The notes beneath the pieces are model-generated. The model had not been told where the DNA came from, did not search any database, and worked only from the letters and a program-made list of their open reading frames with translations. Of a stretch of 64,000 bases of DNA, positions 44,207 to 52,715 are shown piece after piece. Each line of letters starts with the position of its first letter. The first letter of the stretch is position 1. Source of the DNA: CADEDH01 sp039201605 (GTDB taxonomy: Bacteria > Actinomycetota > Acidimicrobiia > Acidimicrobiales > SZUA-35); the NCBI GenBank assembly GCA_039201605.1, contig JBCCRO010000017.1:1-64000 (forward strand), read 5' to 3'. Position numbers and translations under genes: made by a program.

Positions 44207-45520
44207 CTACCTGAGGGCGGCCAGACGGCGTTCGAGATGGCGACGTTCGGCGGTGTTTGGGACGAGGTCGAGTGCCTTCCGGAACGCCCGGCGCGCGTCG
44301 TCATCATGGTTCGCCCGTCGACACAGCTCACCTCGCGTCGCCCACAGCAGGTGATAGTTGTCGAGGCCGGTGACCTGGTCGAGCAGTTCTAGGCCGGCGA
44401 GCGGCCCATCCGACATGGCCACGGCCACCGCCCGATTCAGGCGGACCACCGGGGAGTCCGACATCGCATCGAGCTGGGCGTAGAGGGACGCGATCGTCAG
44501 CCAGTCGGTGTCCTCGGCGGTCGGCGCGTTGGCGTGGTACGCGGCGATCGTCGCCTGCACCTGGTACGGGCCCGGCTGCATGAGGGCCATGGCCCGACCG
44601 AGAACCCGGTTGGCCTCGGCGATGGCGTGACGGTCCCAGGTCGTACGGTCCTGGTTGTCCAGCAACACGAGATCACCGAGGGCGTCGACCCGGGATGTCT
44701 GCCGGCTCCGATGGAAGAGCTCCAGGGCCAGCAGACCCAGTGGCTCGGCTTCGGACTGTGCGAGTTCGCTGACGAGACGGGTCAGGCGGATGGCCTCCTC
44801 CACCAGGTCGGTGCGGATCGAGTCCGCCGTGTCGCCATGGGCCAGGTAGCCCTCGTTGAAGATCAGGTAGAGCACGGCGAGCACCGCGCCAAGGCGATCG
44901 GTCAGCTGGTCCGGGAGCCTGAGCGGGATCGCGGCGGCTCGGATCTTGCCCTTGGCCCGCACGATCCGCTGGGCCAGGGTCGGCTCGGGGATCAGGAAGG
45001 CGGCGGCGATCTCGGCCGTGGTCAGACCACCGACGAGGCGCAGGGTCAGGGCGACCTGGGCGTCGACGTTCAGCGCCGGATGGCAACACAGCAGGAGAAG
45101 GCGGAGCCGTTCGTCCGGTTGCGGCGCCGCTCCGTCCACCGAGTCGTCGGCGGGCTCATCGCCCGGTGGTTCGTCGATCATGTCGGTCAACCGCACATCC
45201 GGTGCCTCCTGCCGCTCCACGAGCGCCGGCCCCAACGATTCGAGGCGCAGGCGGGATCGCTTCGCCGACCGGAGGCGGTCCTGGGCCCGACGGCGTGCGG
45301 TGGTCATCAACCACCCGCCGACGTTCGGTGGCACGCCCGTCTCGGGCCAGGTCCGCGCCGCCTCGATCATGGCGTCCTGCACGGCGTCGTCGGCGAGGTC
45401 GAGATCGCCGAAGCGGGACGCCAGGATCGAGAGGATCCGCGGGCAGTCGTCGCGCATCGCCCGGTCGAGGCGATCCTCAACCGGGTCGGGGCGCGCCCTC
45501 GACCGCGGGTCGTTGCTCAC
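44207..45520 (-). CDS. ECF sigma factor of the ECF42 type with C-terminal helical extension
   Basis: A protein of 437 aa from a GTG. Sigma region 2 at about 20-90 (ILASRFGDLDLADDAVQDAMIEAARTWPETGVPPNVGGWLMTTARR), region 4 at about 150-200 (LTLRLVGGLTTAEIAAAFLIPEPTLAQRIVRAKGKIR), then a 230-residue TPR-like part (FNEGYLAHG, LLALELFHRSR, ATIAAYHANAPTAEDTDW). This is the ECF42 architecture, normally paired with YCII/DGPF-domain proteins, and such a gene is directly upstream. No anti-sigma factor is expected; the C-terminal extension is thought to control activity. Confidence 0.88.
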   Translation of the reverse strand: MSNDPRSRARPDPVEDRLDRAMRDDCPRILSILASRFGDLDLADDAVQDAMIEAARTWPETGVPPNVGGWLMTTARRRAQDRLRSAKRSRLRLESLGPALVERQEAPDVRLTDMIDEPPGDEPADDSVDGAAPQPDERLRLLLLCCHPALNVDAQVALTLRLVGGLTTAEIAAAFLIPEPTLAQRIVRAKGKIRAAAIPLRLPDQLTDRLGAVLAVLYLIFNEGYLAHGDTADSIRTDLVEEAIRLTRLVSELAQSEAEPLGLLALELFHRSRQTSRVDALGDLVLLDNQDRTTWDRHAIAEANRVLGRAMALMQPGPYQVQATIAAYHANAPTAEDTDWLTIASLYAQLDAMSDSPVVRLNRAVAVAMSDGPLAGLELLDQVTGLDNYHLLWATRGELCRRANHDDDARRAFRKALDLVPNTAERRHLERRLAALR

Positions 45521-45544
45521 GGGAGCGGCGACACCGGGTCGGTC

Positions 45545-45898
45545 CTAGGCGTCGGGCCGAAAGGCGATCGGACGGATCTCGAACACGACGTCGTCGGCGG
45601 GCATGGCCTGGGCCAGGCGGATCGCCTCGTCGAGATCGTCGGCCTTGATGATGTAGTACCCGCCGATCTGCTCCTTGGTCTCGGCGAAGGGCCCGTCGGT
45701 GACCTTCACCGAATCACCGGACTTGGCCACCGAGGTCGCCGCCGAGCTCGGGGTCAGCGACCCCCCACCGATCCAGTGGCCGTTGTCGATCAGCATCTGG
45801 TTGTAGGCCATCCACTTGCCCATGATCTCCTGGAACTCGGGCGTCCCCGGAGCGGGCCCCTCGACCTCGACGGTGTGGTTCATGATCAGGTAGTCCAT
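45545..45898 (-). CDS. YCII/DGPF-domain protein
   Basis: A protein of 117 aa from the ATG at 45898, with AGAGGAA upstream. Contains GKWMAYNQMLIDNGHWIGGG, KVTDGPFAETKEQIGGYYIIKADDLDEAIRLAQ: the DGPF signature of YCII-related proteins (dimeric alpha/beta-barrel fold). Lies 24 bp ahead of the ECF42 sigma gene. Such proteins are the usual genomic partners and regulon members of ECF42; biochemical role is unknown. Confidence 0.88.
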   Translation of the reverse strand: MDYLIMNHTVEVEGPAPGTPEFQEIMGKWMAYNQMLIDNGHWIGGGSLTPSSAATSVAKSGDSVKVTDGPFAETKEQIGGYYIIKADDLDEAIRLAQAMPADDVVFEIRPIAFRPDA

Positions 45899-46051
45899 CG
45901 TGAGATTCCTCTTCCATATCCGGCGCAACCTTTGCGCCTCACCCGTATCACTCCGGCCCTCCGCGGAATCGACAAGATACCTCGAAGAAATTTCTCGACC
46001 GTGGGACGGCGGCCGCTTGGCCCACCCCCGGCCCGGGGAGGCCACGGTTGC

Positions 46052-46615
46052 TCAGGGCGCTCGGTCGGCCTCGACGTGGCGTTGGAGGGACCGACCGTAG
46101 CCGTCGGTGATCTGGCGTTGGATGATGCGACTGACCGGCGCCCCGAGGCGACTGAGCAGGGCCTCCGGCTTCGAGACCGCCTCGATGGCGAAATCGACCC
46201 GCCCCTCGACGAGCGAGATGGTGAAGCTCTCGAAGCCGGTCTCGGGATGATCGGGGAGGGTGGCGTAGGTGAAGCCGAAGGTGGTGGGCTCGTCGATCAC
46301 GGTCTCGACCCGGCAGGCGGCGAGCACCCACAGCCCCAGCCTTCGAGTGAGGAGGGCCACGGTCTCTCCCTCGGCCAGCGGGGCGCCCGACGGGTGGACC
46401 TCCATGTCGGCGCCGAGGTGGGCCTGCCAGTGACGGAGACCGTCGCGTGCGGTCTCGAAGTCGGCCTGACCGGTGCCGATCTCGTAGCGGTGGTCGAGCG
46501 TTCCGAACCCGGCGTGGTCGGTCGAGGTCGACGGGTGTGGTGGCTCGGCGGCCAGTCGCTCGCTTCGGTAGCGATCGATGGTCTGAGGGCCGGGGCGGGC
46601 TAGGGCGAACACCAT
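46052..46615 (-). CDS. DUF1990 family protein
   Basis: A protein of 187 aa matching DUF1990: a helical start, EIGTGQADFETARDGLRHWQAH, VALLTRRLGLWVLAACRVETVIDE, FGFTYATLPDHPETGFESFTI and the RRL/ITDGYGRSL end. A TACCGT box 5 bases before the ATG suggests a leaderless message. Function unknown; the family recalls START-like folds. Divergent from the dioxygenase operon. Confidence 0.8.
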   Translation of the reverse strand: MVFALARPGPQTIDRYRSERLAAEPPHPSTSTDHAGFGTLDHRYEIGTGQADFETARDGLRHWQAHLGADMEVHPSGAPLAEGETVALLTRRLGLWVLAACRVETVIDEPTTFGFTYATLPDHPETGFESFTISLVEGRVDFAIEAVSKPEALLSRLGAPVSRIIQRQITDGYGRSLQRHVEADRAP

Positions 46616-46690
46616 CGCAGACGGTACGACATCGCCCGGCCGTCGATCCGACCGAGGCCGAGAATTCGATCCGCCGGACCTGTGACGACG

Positions 46691-46708
46691 ACCGGTGACG
46701 TCACCGGT
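46691..46708. promoter_or_regulatory. 18-bp perfect palindrome in a divergent intergenic region
   Basis: ACCGGTGACGTCACCGGT equals its own reverse complement. It stands 78 bp ahead of the dioxygenase start and 76 bp ahead of the DUF1990 start, nearly central. A dimeric regulator controlling both directions is likely; no regulator gene is adjacent. Confidence 0.55.
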
Positions 46709-46772
46709 GGGCCCTCGCTAGGCGATGGCCTTCCCGCCGACGGGCCGGCTAGCGCCGCCGGTCCCCTCGACT

Positions 46773-46778
46773 TACGAT
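46773..46778 (+). promoter_or_regulatory. -10 box of the dioxygenase operon
   Basis: TACGAT seven bases ahead of the ATG at 46786, the leaderless pattern. No ribosome site lies between. The -35 region is not recognisable, which would fit a regulated promoter using the palindrome upstream. Confidence 0.4.
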
Positions 46779-46785
46779 CGGCGTC

Positions 46786-47682
46786 ATGGGTACCGCGAGC
46801 CTACTGTCGACCATGGACGTGGCCCGGTTCGTGGCCGACGGCTTCCTCCGGTTCGACTCGGTGGTACCGACCGAGCTGAACGAAGCGGCCATGCTCGAGC
46901 TCGAACACCTGCGCCGGTTCGCCCCGTTCGAAGGCGATCCGCTCCGGCCCCGCAGCGGGACGCCGCTCGCCGACTGCTGGCCGCCGGGCTCGGCGATCCG
47001 GCGGATCTTCGATCTTCCCGTCGTCGCCGGCGCCATCCGATCGCTCGTGGGCACCACCCCCGTCTACGACCACCAGTTCTGCCACCACATCCCCGCCGGT
47101 TCGACCCGGGCCCAAGACCTGCACTGCGATGCCGCCGTCGACAGCTTCGACCCGACGTTCGACATCCAGGTGTTCTACTTCCCCCATGCGGTCCCGGTCG
47201 GGGCCGGTGGCACCCGGTTCGTGCCCGGCAGCCACCTGCGGGTGGTCCACGAGAACAGCGTCGCCCGGTACCAACACGTCGTGGGCGAGCGGTTCTACGC
47301 CGGTGAGCCGGGGACCGTGCTCATCTTCCATCACGGCCTGTGGCACGCCGGTCAGGCCAACCCCTCGGCCCACGACCGCTGGATGTTCAAGGTCCGCCTC
47401 AACCCCGACGGCTCCCAGGCCCGACAGTGGGACACCACTGACTACGACGACGTGGTGTTTGGCAACTGGGACCACATGTTCGCCACCATGGAGCACGGCC
47501 GGCCGACCGTCGCCTCCGAACTCCGCCGCTCGCACCGGTGGACGGCGGGCGGCCAGGATCGCCTCGACATCATCGAGCGGGTCCACCTCTGGCGCTATCT
47601 GGCCGACGACCCCGACTTCGACGTCGACTGGTATCACACCCGCACCGAACGTCGAGCCCGGCTGGTGGACGGCACGGCATGA
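46786..47682 (+). CDS. phytanoyl-CoA dioxygenase family oxygenase (Fe(II)/2-oxoglutarate)
   Basis: A protein of 298 aa. The metal triad is visible as DLHCDAAVD (His and Asp) and HHGLWHAGQ (distal His), with an Arg for 2-oxoglutarate a little later in MFKVRL. FYFPHAVPVGAGGTRFVPGSH is typical of PhyH proteins. Substrates in the family range from phytanoyl-CoA to secondary metabolites. First of three genes with overlap or near-contact junctions, which suggests a small pathway. Confidence 0.85.
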   Translation: MGTASLLSTMDVARFVADGFLRFDSVVPTELNEAAMLELEHLRRFAPFEGDPLRPRSGTPLADCWPPGSAIRRIFDLPVVAGAIRSLVGTTPVYDHQFCHHIPAGSTRAQDLHCDAAVDSFDPTFDIQVFYFPHAVPVGAGGTRFVPGSHLRVVHENSVARYQHVVGERFYAGEPGTVLIFHHGLWHAGQANPSAHDRWMFKVRLNPDGSQARQWDTTDYDDVVFGNWDHMFATMEHGRPTVASELRRSHRWTAGGQDRLDIIERVHLWRYLADDPDFDVDWYHTRTERRARLVDGTA

Positions 47683-47990
47683 CCGCCCGCCAACAGGTGC
47701 TCCAGCTCTACACCTCCAACTCGGCCGTTTCGAGCAACGTCGTGGCCTGGGCCTTCCACGACGGCACCTCGGGCCGGGGCCCCGGACTGCCCGAGGCCGA
47801 CGACGGCGCCCCGCCCTACGGCACCGGGGTCGAGGCGCTCGAAGACGGCTGGCGGCTGCTGCAGATGTCTGCGTTGGTCGACCCGATCGAGGGGTCGGAA
47901 CGCCGCTCGTCGTACCTGCGCTACGAGTTGCTGCTGGAGCGCATGGTCGACCTCGATGGGCCGTCGAGCCATGACCGCCTCCGGCCCTGA
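47679..47990 (+). CDS. hypothetical protein coupled to the dioxygenase
   Basis: A protein of 103 aa; its ATG overlaps the stop of the dioxygenase gene. Features: VLQLYTSNSAVSSNVVAWAFHDGTSG at the start, a variable middle and EDGWRLLQMSALVDPIEGSERRSSYLRYELLLER. It looks like a folded soluble domain. I do not recognise a family. Translational coupling suggests a partner or regulatory subunit. Confidence 0.6.
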   Translation: MTARQQVLQLYTSNSAVSSNVVAWAFHDGTSGRGPGLPEADDGAPPYGTGVEALEDGWRLLQMSALVDPIEGSERRSSYLRYELLLERMVDLDGPSSHDRLRP

Positions 47991-47991
47991 C

Positions 47992-48390
47992 ATGGACTCG
48001 ATCGACCGACTCCGAGGCGAACGGAACATCTGGCTCGCCACCACCCGTCCCGACGGCCGACCCCACCTCACCCCGGTCTGGTTCGTCCACCTGCGAGACC
48101 GCTTCTGGATCGGCACCGGCCGGGACAGCGTCAAGACCCGCAACGTCGCCGGCAATCCCACCGTGTCGCTGGCGCTGGAGGACGGCGACGCCCCGGTCGT
48201 GGCCGAGGGCACCGTGACCGTTCACGACACGGCGCGACCCGACGACGTGGTGGCGGCGTTCCTGGCCAAGTACGACTGGGACCTCACCATCAGCGAGGAT
48301 CCCGATGTCGGCACCGTTGTGCTGTGGGAGGTGACGGTCGCCACGTGGCTGTTCGGCGCACCCGAGGCGGGGCCGTCCGCTGACCGCTGA
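47992..48390 (+). CDS. PPOX-class (pyridoxamine 5'-phosphate oxidase-like) flavin or F420 protein
   Basis: A protein of 132 aa from the ATG at 47992; an ATG at 47971 would add seven residues. RNIWLATTRPDGRPHLTPVWFVH, FWIGTGRDSVKTRNVAGNPTVSLALED and DVGTVVLWEV are the split-barrel pattern of PPOX/F420 proteins. It either binds FMN or F420 as redox cofactor. It starts one base behind the previous stop, so it is the third gene of the dioxygenase operon. Confidence 0.82.
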   Translation: MDSIDRLRGERNIWLATTRPDGRPHLTPVWFVHLRDRFWIGTGRDSVKTRNVAGNPTVSLALEDGDAPVVAEGTVTVHDTARPDDVVAAFLAKYDWDLTISEDPDVGTVVLWEVTVATWLFGAPEAGPSADR

Positions 48391-48393
48391 CCG

Positions 48394-48417
48394 GGCCCCG
48401 GGGCCAGGCCCGGGGCC
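48394..48417. terminator. hairpin between convergent genes
   Basis: GGCCCCGGG (48394-48402) and CCCGGGGCC (48409-48417) form a 9-bp stem with a 6-nt loop, between the PPOX gene and the convergent GNAT gene. Confidence 0.55.
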
Positions 48418-48450
48418 GAGGTCACGCAGGGTCGGGTACGCAGGCTCCGG

Positions 48451-48945
48451 TCAGGCGGGCCGGACGAGGCGCATGACCAGGCACTCGTCGTCGCCGAAGC
48501 GCCGCACCCCCACCTCCTCGAAACCGAGCTTTCGATAGAAGGCGATCGCCCGCTCGTTCGTCACCTTCGGGTCGATCAGCACCTCGGTAGCCCCGTGCCG
48601 GTCGAAGATGCGGTCGATCGCTTCGCCCATCATCCGACCGCCCAGCCCCCGGCCGCGGTCCTGCGGCGACCCGATCCAGATGTCGAGGGCCCACGTTCCC
48701 GCCGGCACGTCGCCCCAGTAGTGGGATTCCTCGTCCCGAGCGTCGACCAGCTGCACGAACCCGATGGGACGCCCGTCCTCCTCGGCGATCAGCAGCTCGC
48801 GCCAGGCGACGTGGCGCGCCAGCTCTGTCGGCCAGTCGTACCACTCGGCGCCGGGCCCGCCCAGCGCCGCCACCACGTCCTCGTCCTCGTCCCAGGAGCG
48901 GAGTGCGTCGACGTCGCCGAGACGCATCGGTCGGAGTCGGACCAT
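48451..48945 (-). CDS. GNAT acetyltransferase (aminoglycoside 6'-acetyltransferase-like)
   Basis: A protein of 164 aa. LRPMRLGDVDALRSWDEDEDVVAAL, GRPIGFVQLVDARDEESHYWGD, ALDIWIGSPQDRGRGLGGRMM (acetyl-CoA loop) and VTNERAIAFYRKLGFEEVG resemble AAC(6') and related GNAT enzymes. The DxxVxxxLGGP and ESHYWG residues are shared with AAC(6')-I, but activity on drugs cannot be claimed. TAGGGT six bases ahead of the ATG suggests a leaderless start. Confidence 0.82.
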   Translation of the reverse strand: MVRLRPMRLGDVDALRSWDEDEDVVAALGGPGAEWYDWPTELARHVAWRELLIAEEDGRPIGFVQLVDARDEESHYWGDVPAGTWALDIWIGSPQDRGRGLGGRMMGEAIDRIFDRHGATEVLIDPKVTNERAIAFYRKLGFEEVGVRRFGDDECLVMRLVRPA

Positions 48946-49033
48946 CGTCAGACCCTACTCCTGCGATCCGGCCGGCCCCGCCCGATTACCGACCGCTCGC
49001 GGACTGCGGTGCGCGGTCGACTAGACCGGAGGC

Positions 49034-49588
49034 ATGACCACACCCGCCTTCCGCAGGCTCGCCATCCGCATCGAGGAGGCCCACACCGAGATGGGCCGAA
49101 CCGTCGACCCGCCGCGCCGCAAGGTCGCCGTCGGCGCCATCGTCGACAACCCGCTGGCCGGCACCTACGCCGACGACCTGGAGACGCTCTACGACCTGGG
49201 CAAGAACCTCAGCGGCCATCTGGCGACCAGGGGCGTCGAGGCACTCGGCGTGGCCCCGAACGACATCACCGGCTACGGCAAGGCCACGATCGTCGGCACC
49301 GACGGGGAGATCGAGCACGCCGCGGCGCTGATGCATCCCCGTTTCGGAGCCCCGGTGCGGGTGGCCGTCGACCACGGCGACGACATCATCACCTCGACCA
49401 AGATCGTGGCCGGGGCAGGCGCCACCATCACCGTGCCGCTCACCAACAAGGACTCGATCTGGGAGTTCGACGACATGGACAGCATCGAGTTCGCCGTGTC
49501 CGACGGCCCTCGGCCCCACGAGTTCGTGGTGGTGGTCGCCCTCTCGATCGGGGGGCGACCGTTGGCCCGCACCCGGAAGGACCCCTGA
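49034..49588 (+). CDS. DUF1185 'amino acid synthesis' family protein
   Basis: A protein of 184 aa. RKVAVGAIVDNPLAGTYADDLETLYDLGKNLSGHL, ITGYGKATIVGTDGEIEHAAALMHPRFGAPVR and TVPLTNKDSIWEFDDMDSIEF are the family pattern. A crystal structure exists for the family but the reaction is not known. CGGAGG ends one base before the ATG. Single-gene unit. Confidence 0.82.
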   Translation: MTTPAFRRLAIRIEEAHTEMGRTVDPPRRKVAVGAIVDNPLAGTYADDLETLYDLGKNLSGHLATRGVEALGVAPNDITGYGKATIVGTDGEIEHAAALMHPRFGAPVRVAVDHGDDIITSTKIVAGAGATITVPLTNKDSIWEFDDMDSIEFAVSDGPRPHEFVVVVALSIGGRPLARTRKDP

Positions 49589-49639
49589 CCAACCGATCGC
49601 CGCCGGTTCTCACCGCCCGCGCAGGCGGGGGGCGCCTCG

Positions 49640-51373
49640 TCAGCCGACGACGACCCGACCCTTGCCCGCCCGCTTTGCGTCGTACATCGCCTTGTCGGCC
49701 CGGCGGAGGGCCCGGTCGAAGGTGTCGGTCTCCTCGATGGCGACCACGCCGATGGAGGCCCCGACACCGATCTCGCCCGCCGAGGTGGTGATCGTCTCCT
49801 CCAGCCGGCGCTGCACTCGCTCGGCCGTCTCGGTCACCTCGACCCACGAGCCGGTCATGGCGATGATGAACTCGTCGCCGCCGGCCCGGCACACGAGATC
49901 GTCGGACCGCACCGACGAGGTGAGCAGGCGGGCCACGCCGATCAGCACCTCATCGCCCGTGTGATGGCCCAGCGTGTCGTTGATCTCCTTGAAGCCGTCG
50001 AGGTCGATCACCACCACCCATGCCAACCCCAGCAGTTCGGTCACCTGCTGTTCGAGCGCTCGGCGGTTGAGCAGTCCGGTCAGATGGTCGGTGTCGGCCT
50101 GGCGGCGCAACTGGTCGGTGTTGTTGGTGACCCGACGGATGGCCGACCGCAGGTTGCGGCCGACCGTGCCGGGCACCTCGGCCGACAGCACGTCGTCGTC
50201 ATAGCGTTCGTCGGCCAGCGCCCCCAGCTGCCGCTGCACGATGGCCAGCACCGCGGTCATCTCGTCGACCGCTCCGGCCAGTGCCCCGAGCTGGTCGCGG
50301 CCGGGATCGTCGATCGAGTGGGCGTCGAGCTCGCCCGCCGAGACGGCGTCGGCCACGTTGGCCACCCGGTCGAGGCGGCGGGAGAACCGCCGGGCGAAGA
50401 ACCACATGCCGGCGACGGTGAGCAGGCTGGCGGTGACGACGGCGGCGACCACGAGATTGCGGCGGGCGATCGCCTGGTCGCTGGCGTCGAGGGCGAGGTC
50501 GTCGACGATGCCCGACATCACCTCCCCCCGTTCGAGGAGGAGGGTGGTCTCGGTCACCGCGGTCCCGATCAGGTCGACGAGCTCGCCGGTCGGCATCGGG
50601 GCTCTGGTGCCGTCGGTCGGCAGTTGCCGTACCCGCGCCCGGATCTCGTCGAAGGCGGAGTCCTGGTAGATCTCGGCCAGATCTTCCCACGCATCGGCGG
50701 TCAGCAGGCTCGACAGGTGGTCCACGTCGGCATCGGTCGCCGCCGCCAGGCGCTCGAAGTCCGCCGCCTCGGCCGGCGTTGCGCCGCCGATGGCCAGGAG
50801 CCGGGAACCGGCGATCGACTCGCTCGACAGCGAGATGCCGAACTCCTGGATCGCCAACACGTGGAGGAGCTGACCCGCCTCCTCCCGAGCCCGACGGAGC
50901 TCGCCGGCGTCGGACAGGGCCCGGACCCGCGCCTGTAGCTCGTCGGCCTGACGCGCCGCCTCGGGGTCGGGGCTCGCCCTGTCCCGGAGGGCGACGATGT
51001 CGGCGTACATCCCGTCGATCTGCACCTGCAATGCCGGCTCCAGATCGACCTCGGTCGCCAGCTCGTAGGTCCAGTCGGTGCCCACGGCGAACTCGTTTGC
51101 CATCACCGAGACGGCCAGACCGGCCAGCGGGTTGCTGTCGTCGATCACGCCGTCGAGGCGCACCCCGTGCAGGGCACCTTCGGCCACCACGGCGATCTGG
51201 AATCCGCCGATGGCCTCCACCCGTTCGATCGCCGCCTGCTGCGTGGCGACGGCGTCGGCCCGCTCATGGGCGTCGTCGACGACGACCCAGGCCAGGACGA
51301 CCAGCAGACACAGCGGCAGCACCGCCAGCAGAGCCAGCGTCCAGCGCACACCGAGCCGATCGAGGACGAACAC
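49640..51373 (-). CDS. membrane diguanylate cyclase (sensor-HAMP-GGDEF)
   Basis: A protein of 577 aa from a GTG. TM helices at about 11-31 and 307-328 flank an extracellular helical sensor domain (nitrate/sulfonate or four-helix-bundle type). HAMP-like RRLDRVANVADAVSAGELDAHS follows, then a GGDEF domain with TDHLTGLLNRRALE, VIDLDGFKEINDTLGHHTGDEVL and an intact AGGDEF active site. No EAL domain. It should make cyclic di-GMP in response to an external signal. Confidence 0.9.
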   Translation of the reverse strand: MFVLDRLGVRWTLALLAVLPLCLLVVLAWVVVDDAHERADAVATQQAAIERVEAIGGFQIAVVAEGALHGVRLDGVIDDSNPLAGLAVSVMANEFAVGTDWTYELATEVDLEPALQVQIDGMYADIVALRDRASPDPEAARQADELQARVRALSDAGELRRAREEAGQLLHVLAIQEFGISLSSESIAGSRLLAIGGATPAEAADFERLAAATDADVDHLSSLLTADAWEDLAEIYQDSAFDEIRARVRQLPTDGTRAPMPTGELVDLIGTAVTETTLLLERGEVMSGIVDDLALDASDQAIARRNLVVAAVVTASLLTVAGMWFFARRFSRRLDRVANVADAVSAGELDAHSIDDPGRDQLGALAGAVDEMTAVLAIVQRQLGALADERYDDDVLSAEVPGTVGRNLRSAIRRVTNNTDQLRRQADTDHLTGLLNRRALEQQVTELLGLAWVVVIDLDGFKEINDTLGHHTGDEVLIGVARLLTSSVRSDDLVCRAGGDEFIIAMTGSWVEVTETAERVQRRLEETITTSAGEIGVGASIGVVAIEETDTFDRALRRADKAMYDAKRAGKGRVVVG

Positions 51374-51540
51374 CCCTCAGTTGTCGGCGTCGTTCCGGGC
51401 TGTCTTGACCCGCCGGTGCCCGACCCGTCTCGACCTCACGGGGCGGGCGATCGCACCGGATGGCGGGGGAGGTCGTCTTCGGTCGGGTGTGGCAGGCTGT
51501 TGCGGCATCGGTGGGAGGTGCCGAGACGATGGGGGAGGGC

Positions 51541-52683
51541 ATGAGAATCGCTGTACTGACGAGCGGTGGCGACGCGCCGGGGATGAACGCCGCCGTTCGC
51601 GCCGTCACGATGGTGACCCTGGCCCTGGGCCACGAGCCGATCGGCGTTCGGCGGGGCTACCAGGGCCTCATCGAGGGCAGGTTGGAGCCTCTGGCCCTGG
51701 CCGATGTGGGCGACGGTTTCCGTACCGGAGGTACGCTGCTGCAGTCGGCGCGCTGCCGGTCGTGCCACGACCCCGCCGTCCGCCGGCGGGCCCGTGGCGT
51801 CCTGACCGACGCCGACATCGGCGGCCTGATCGTGATCGGCGGCAACGGTTCGCTCACCGGCGCCCTCCACCTGAGCGATCCGGCCGAGTGTGGCGACTGG
51901 CCGGTGCAGGTGATCGGCATCCCGGCCTCGATCGACAACGACGTGGCCCTCACCAGCCTGTCGATCGGCACCGACACCGCCATGAACACCATCGTCGAGG
52001 CCTGCGACAAGATCTCCGACACCGCCGGGGCCCACGATCGGGTGTTCATCGTCGAGGTGATGGGTCGGGACTGCGGGTACCTGGCCCTCACCGGGGCCGT
52101 GGCCTCGGGGGCCGATATGGTGCTCTTCCCCGAGGCCGGTCGAAGCGAGGAGGAGCTCGTCGCCTCGGTGGTCGACGCCGTCATCGCCGTCCGGGCCCGC
52201 AACCAGACCCAGAAGGTGATCGCCATCAAGGCCGAGGGCATCGAGACCCCGACCGAACGGCTGAAGGAACTGATCGATCGCCGGCTGCGGAAGCTGTCCG
52301 CCGCCGAGCGCTCGGCCGACGGCGACGGGATCGACGAGGCCGACGACGACGAACTCCACGACGACGTCGACACCCGGGTCACCGTGCTCGGTCACGTGGT
52401 GCGGGGCGGTCGCCCCAGCGCCTTCGACCGGCTGCTCGGCGCCCGCATGGGCAACGTCGCCGTTCGCAGTCTGATCGACGGGGCCCACCGGCAGATGGTG
52501 GCCTGGCAGCCGCCGGTCGACGCCGGCGACTTCGGTGTCCGGTCGACCCACGATCCGTACTGCTACCTGATGCCCCTCGACGTCACCCTGGCCGCCACCC
52601 GGGAACTGCTGGGGGGCCAGTCACCCCTCGCCCGGTGGCGCGCCACCATCTTCGACGACATGCAGGAACTCTTCCTGCTCTGA
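51541..52683 (+). CDS. pfkA: 6-phosphofructokinase
   Basis: A protein of 380 aa from the ATG at 51541, which has GGGGGAGGG upstream. MRIAVLTSGGDAPGMNAAVRAV, GGTLLQSARC, IPASIDNDV (catalytic Asp), VFIVEVMGRDCGYLAL and HVVRGGRPSAFDR are all family signatures. The nucleotide motif is GGNGS at about 100-104, with Asn where the E. coli enzyme has the Mg-binding Asp103. The Gly after it points to ATP rather than pyrophosphate. An acidic insertion at about 258-280 is unusual. Confidence 0.88.
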   Translation: MRIAVLTSGGDAPGMNAAVRAVTMVTLALGHEPIGVRRGYQGLIEGRLEPLALADVGDGFRTGGTLLQSARCRSCHDPAVRRRARGVLTDADIGGLIVIGGNGSLTGALHLSDPAECGDWPVQVIGIPASIDNDVALTSLSIGTDTAMNTIVEACDKISDTAGAHDRVFIVEVMGRDCGYLALTGAVASGADMVLFPEAGRSEEELVASVVDAVIAVRARNQTQKVIAIKAEGIETPTERLKELIDRRLRKLSAAERSADGDGIDEADDDELHDDVDTRVTVLGHVVRGGRPSAFDRLLGARMGNVAVRSLIDGAHRQMVAWQPPVDAGDFGVRSTHDPYCYLMPLDVTLAATRELLGGQSPLARWRATIFDDMQELFLL

Positions 52684-52690
52684 CCGTCCA

Positions 52691-52706
52691 CCGTGCCGAG
52701 GCACGG
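52691..52706. terminator. short hairpin between convergent genes
   Basis: CCGTGC and GCACGG pair around CGAG, 8 bp behind the phosphofructokinase stop and ahead of the convergent NTF2-like gene. Confidence 0.4.
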
Positions 52707-52715
52707 ACGCCGTGA

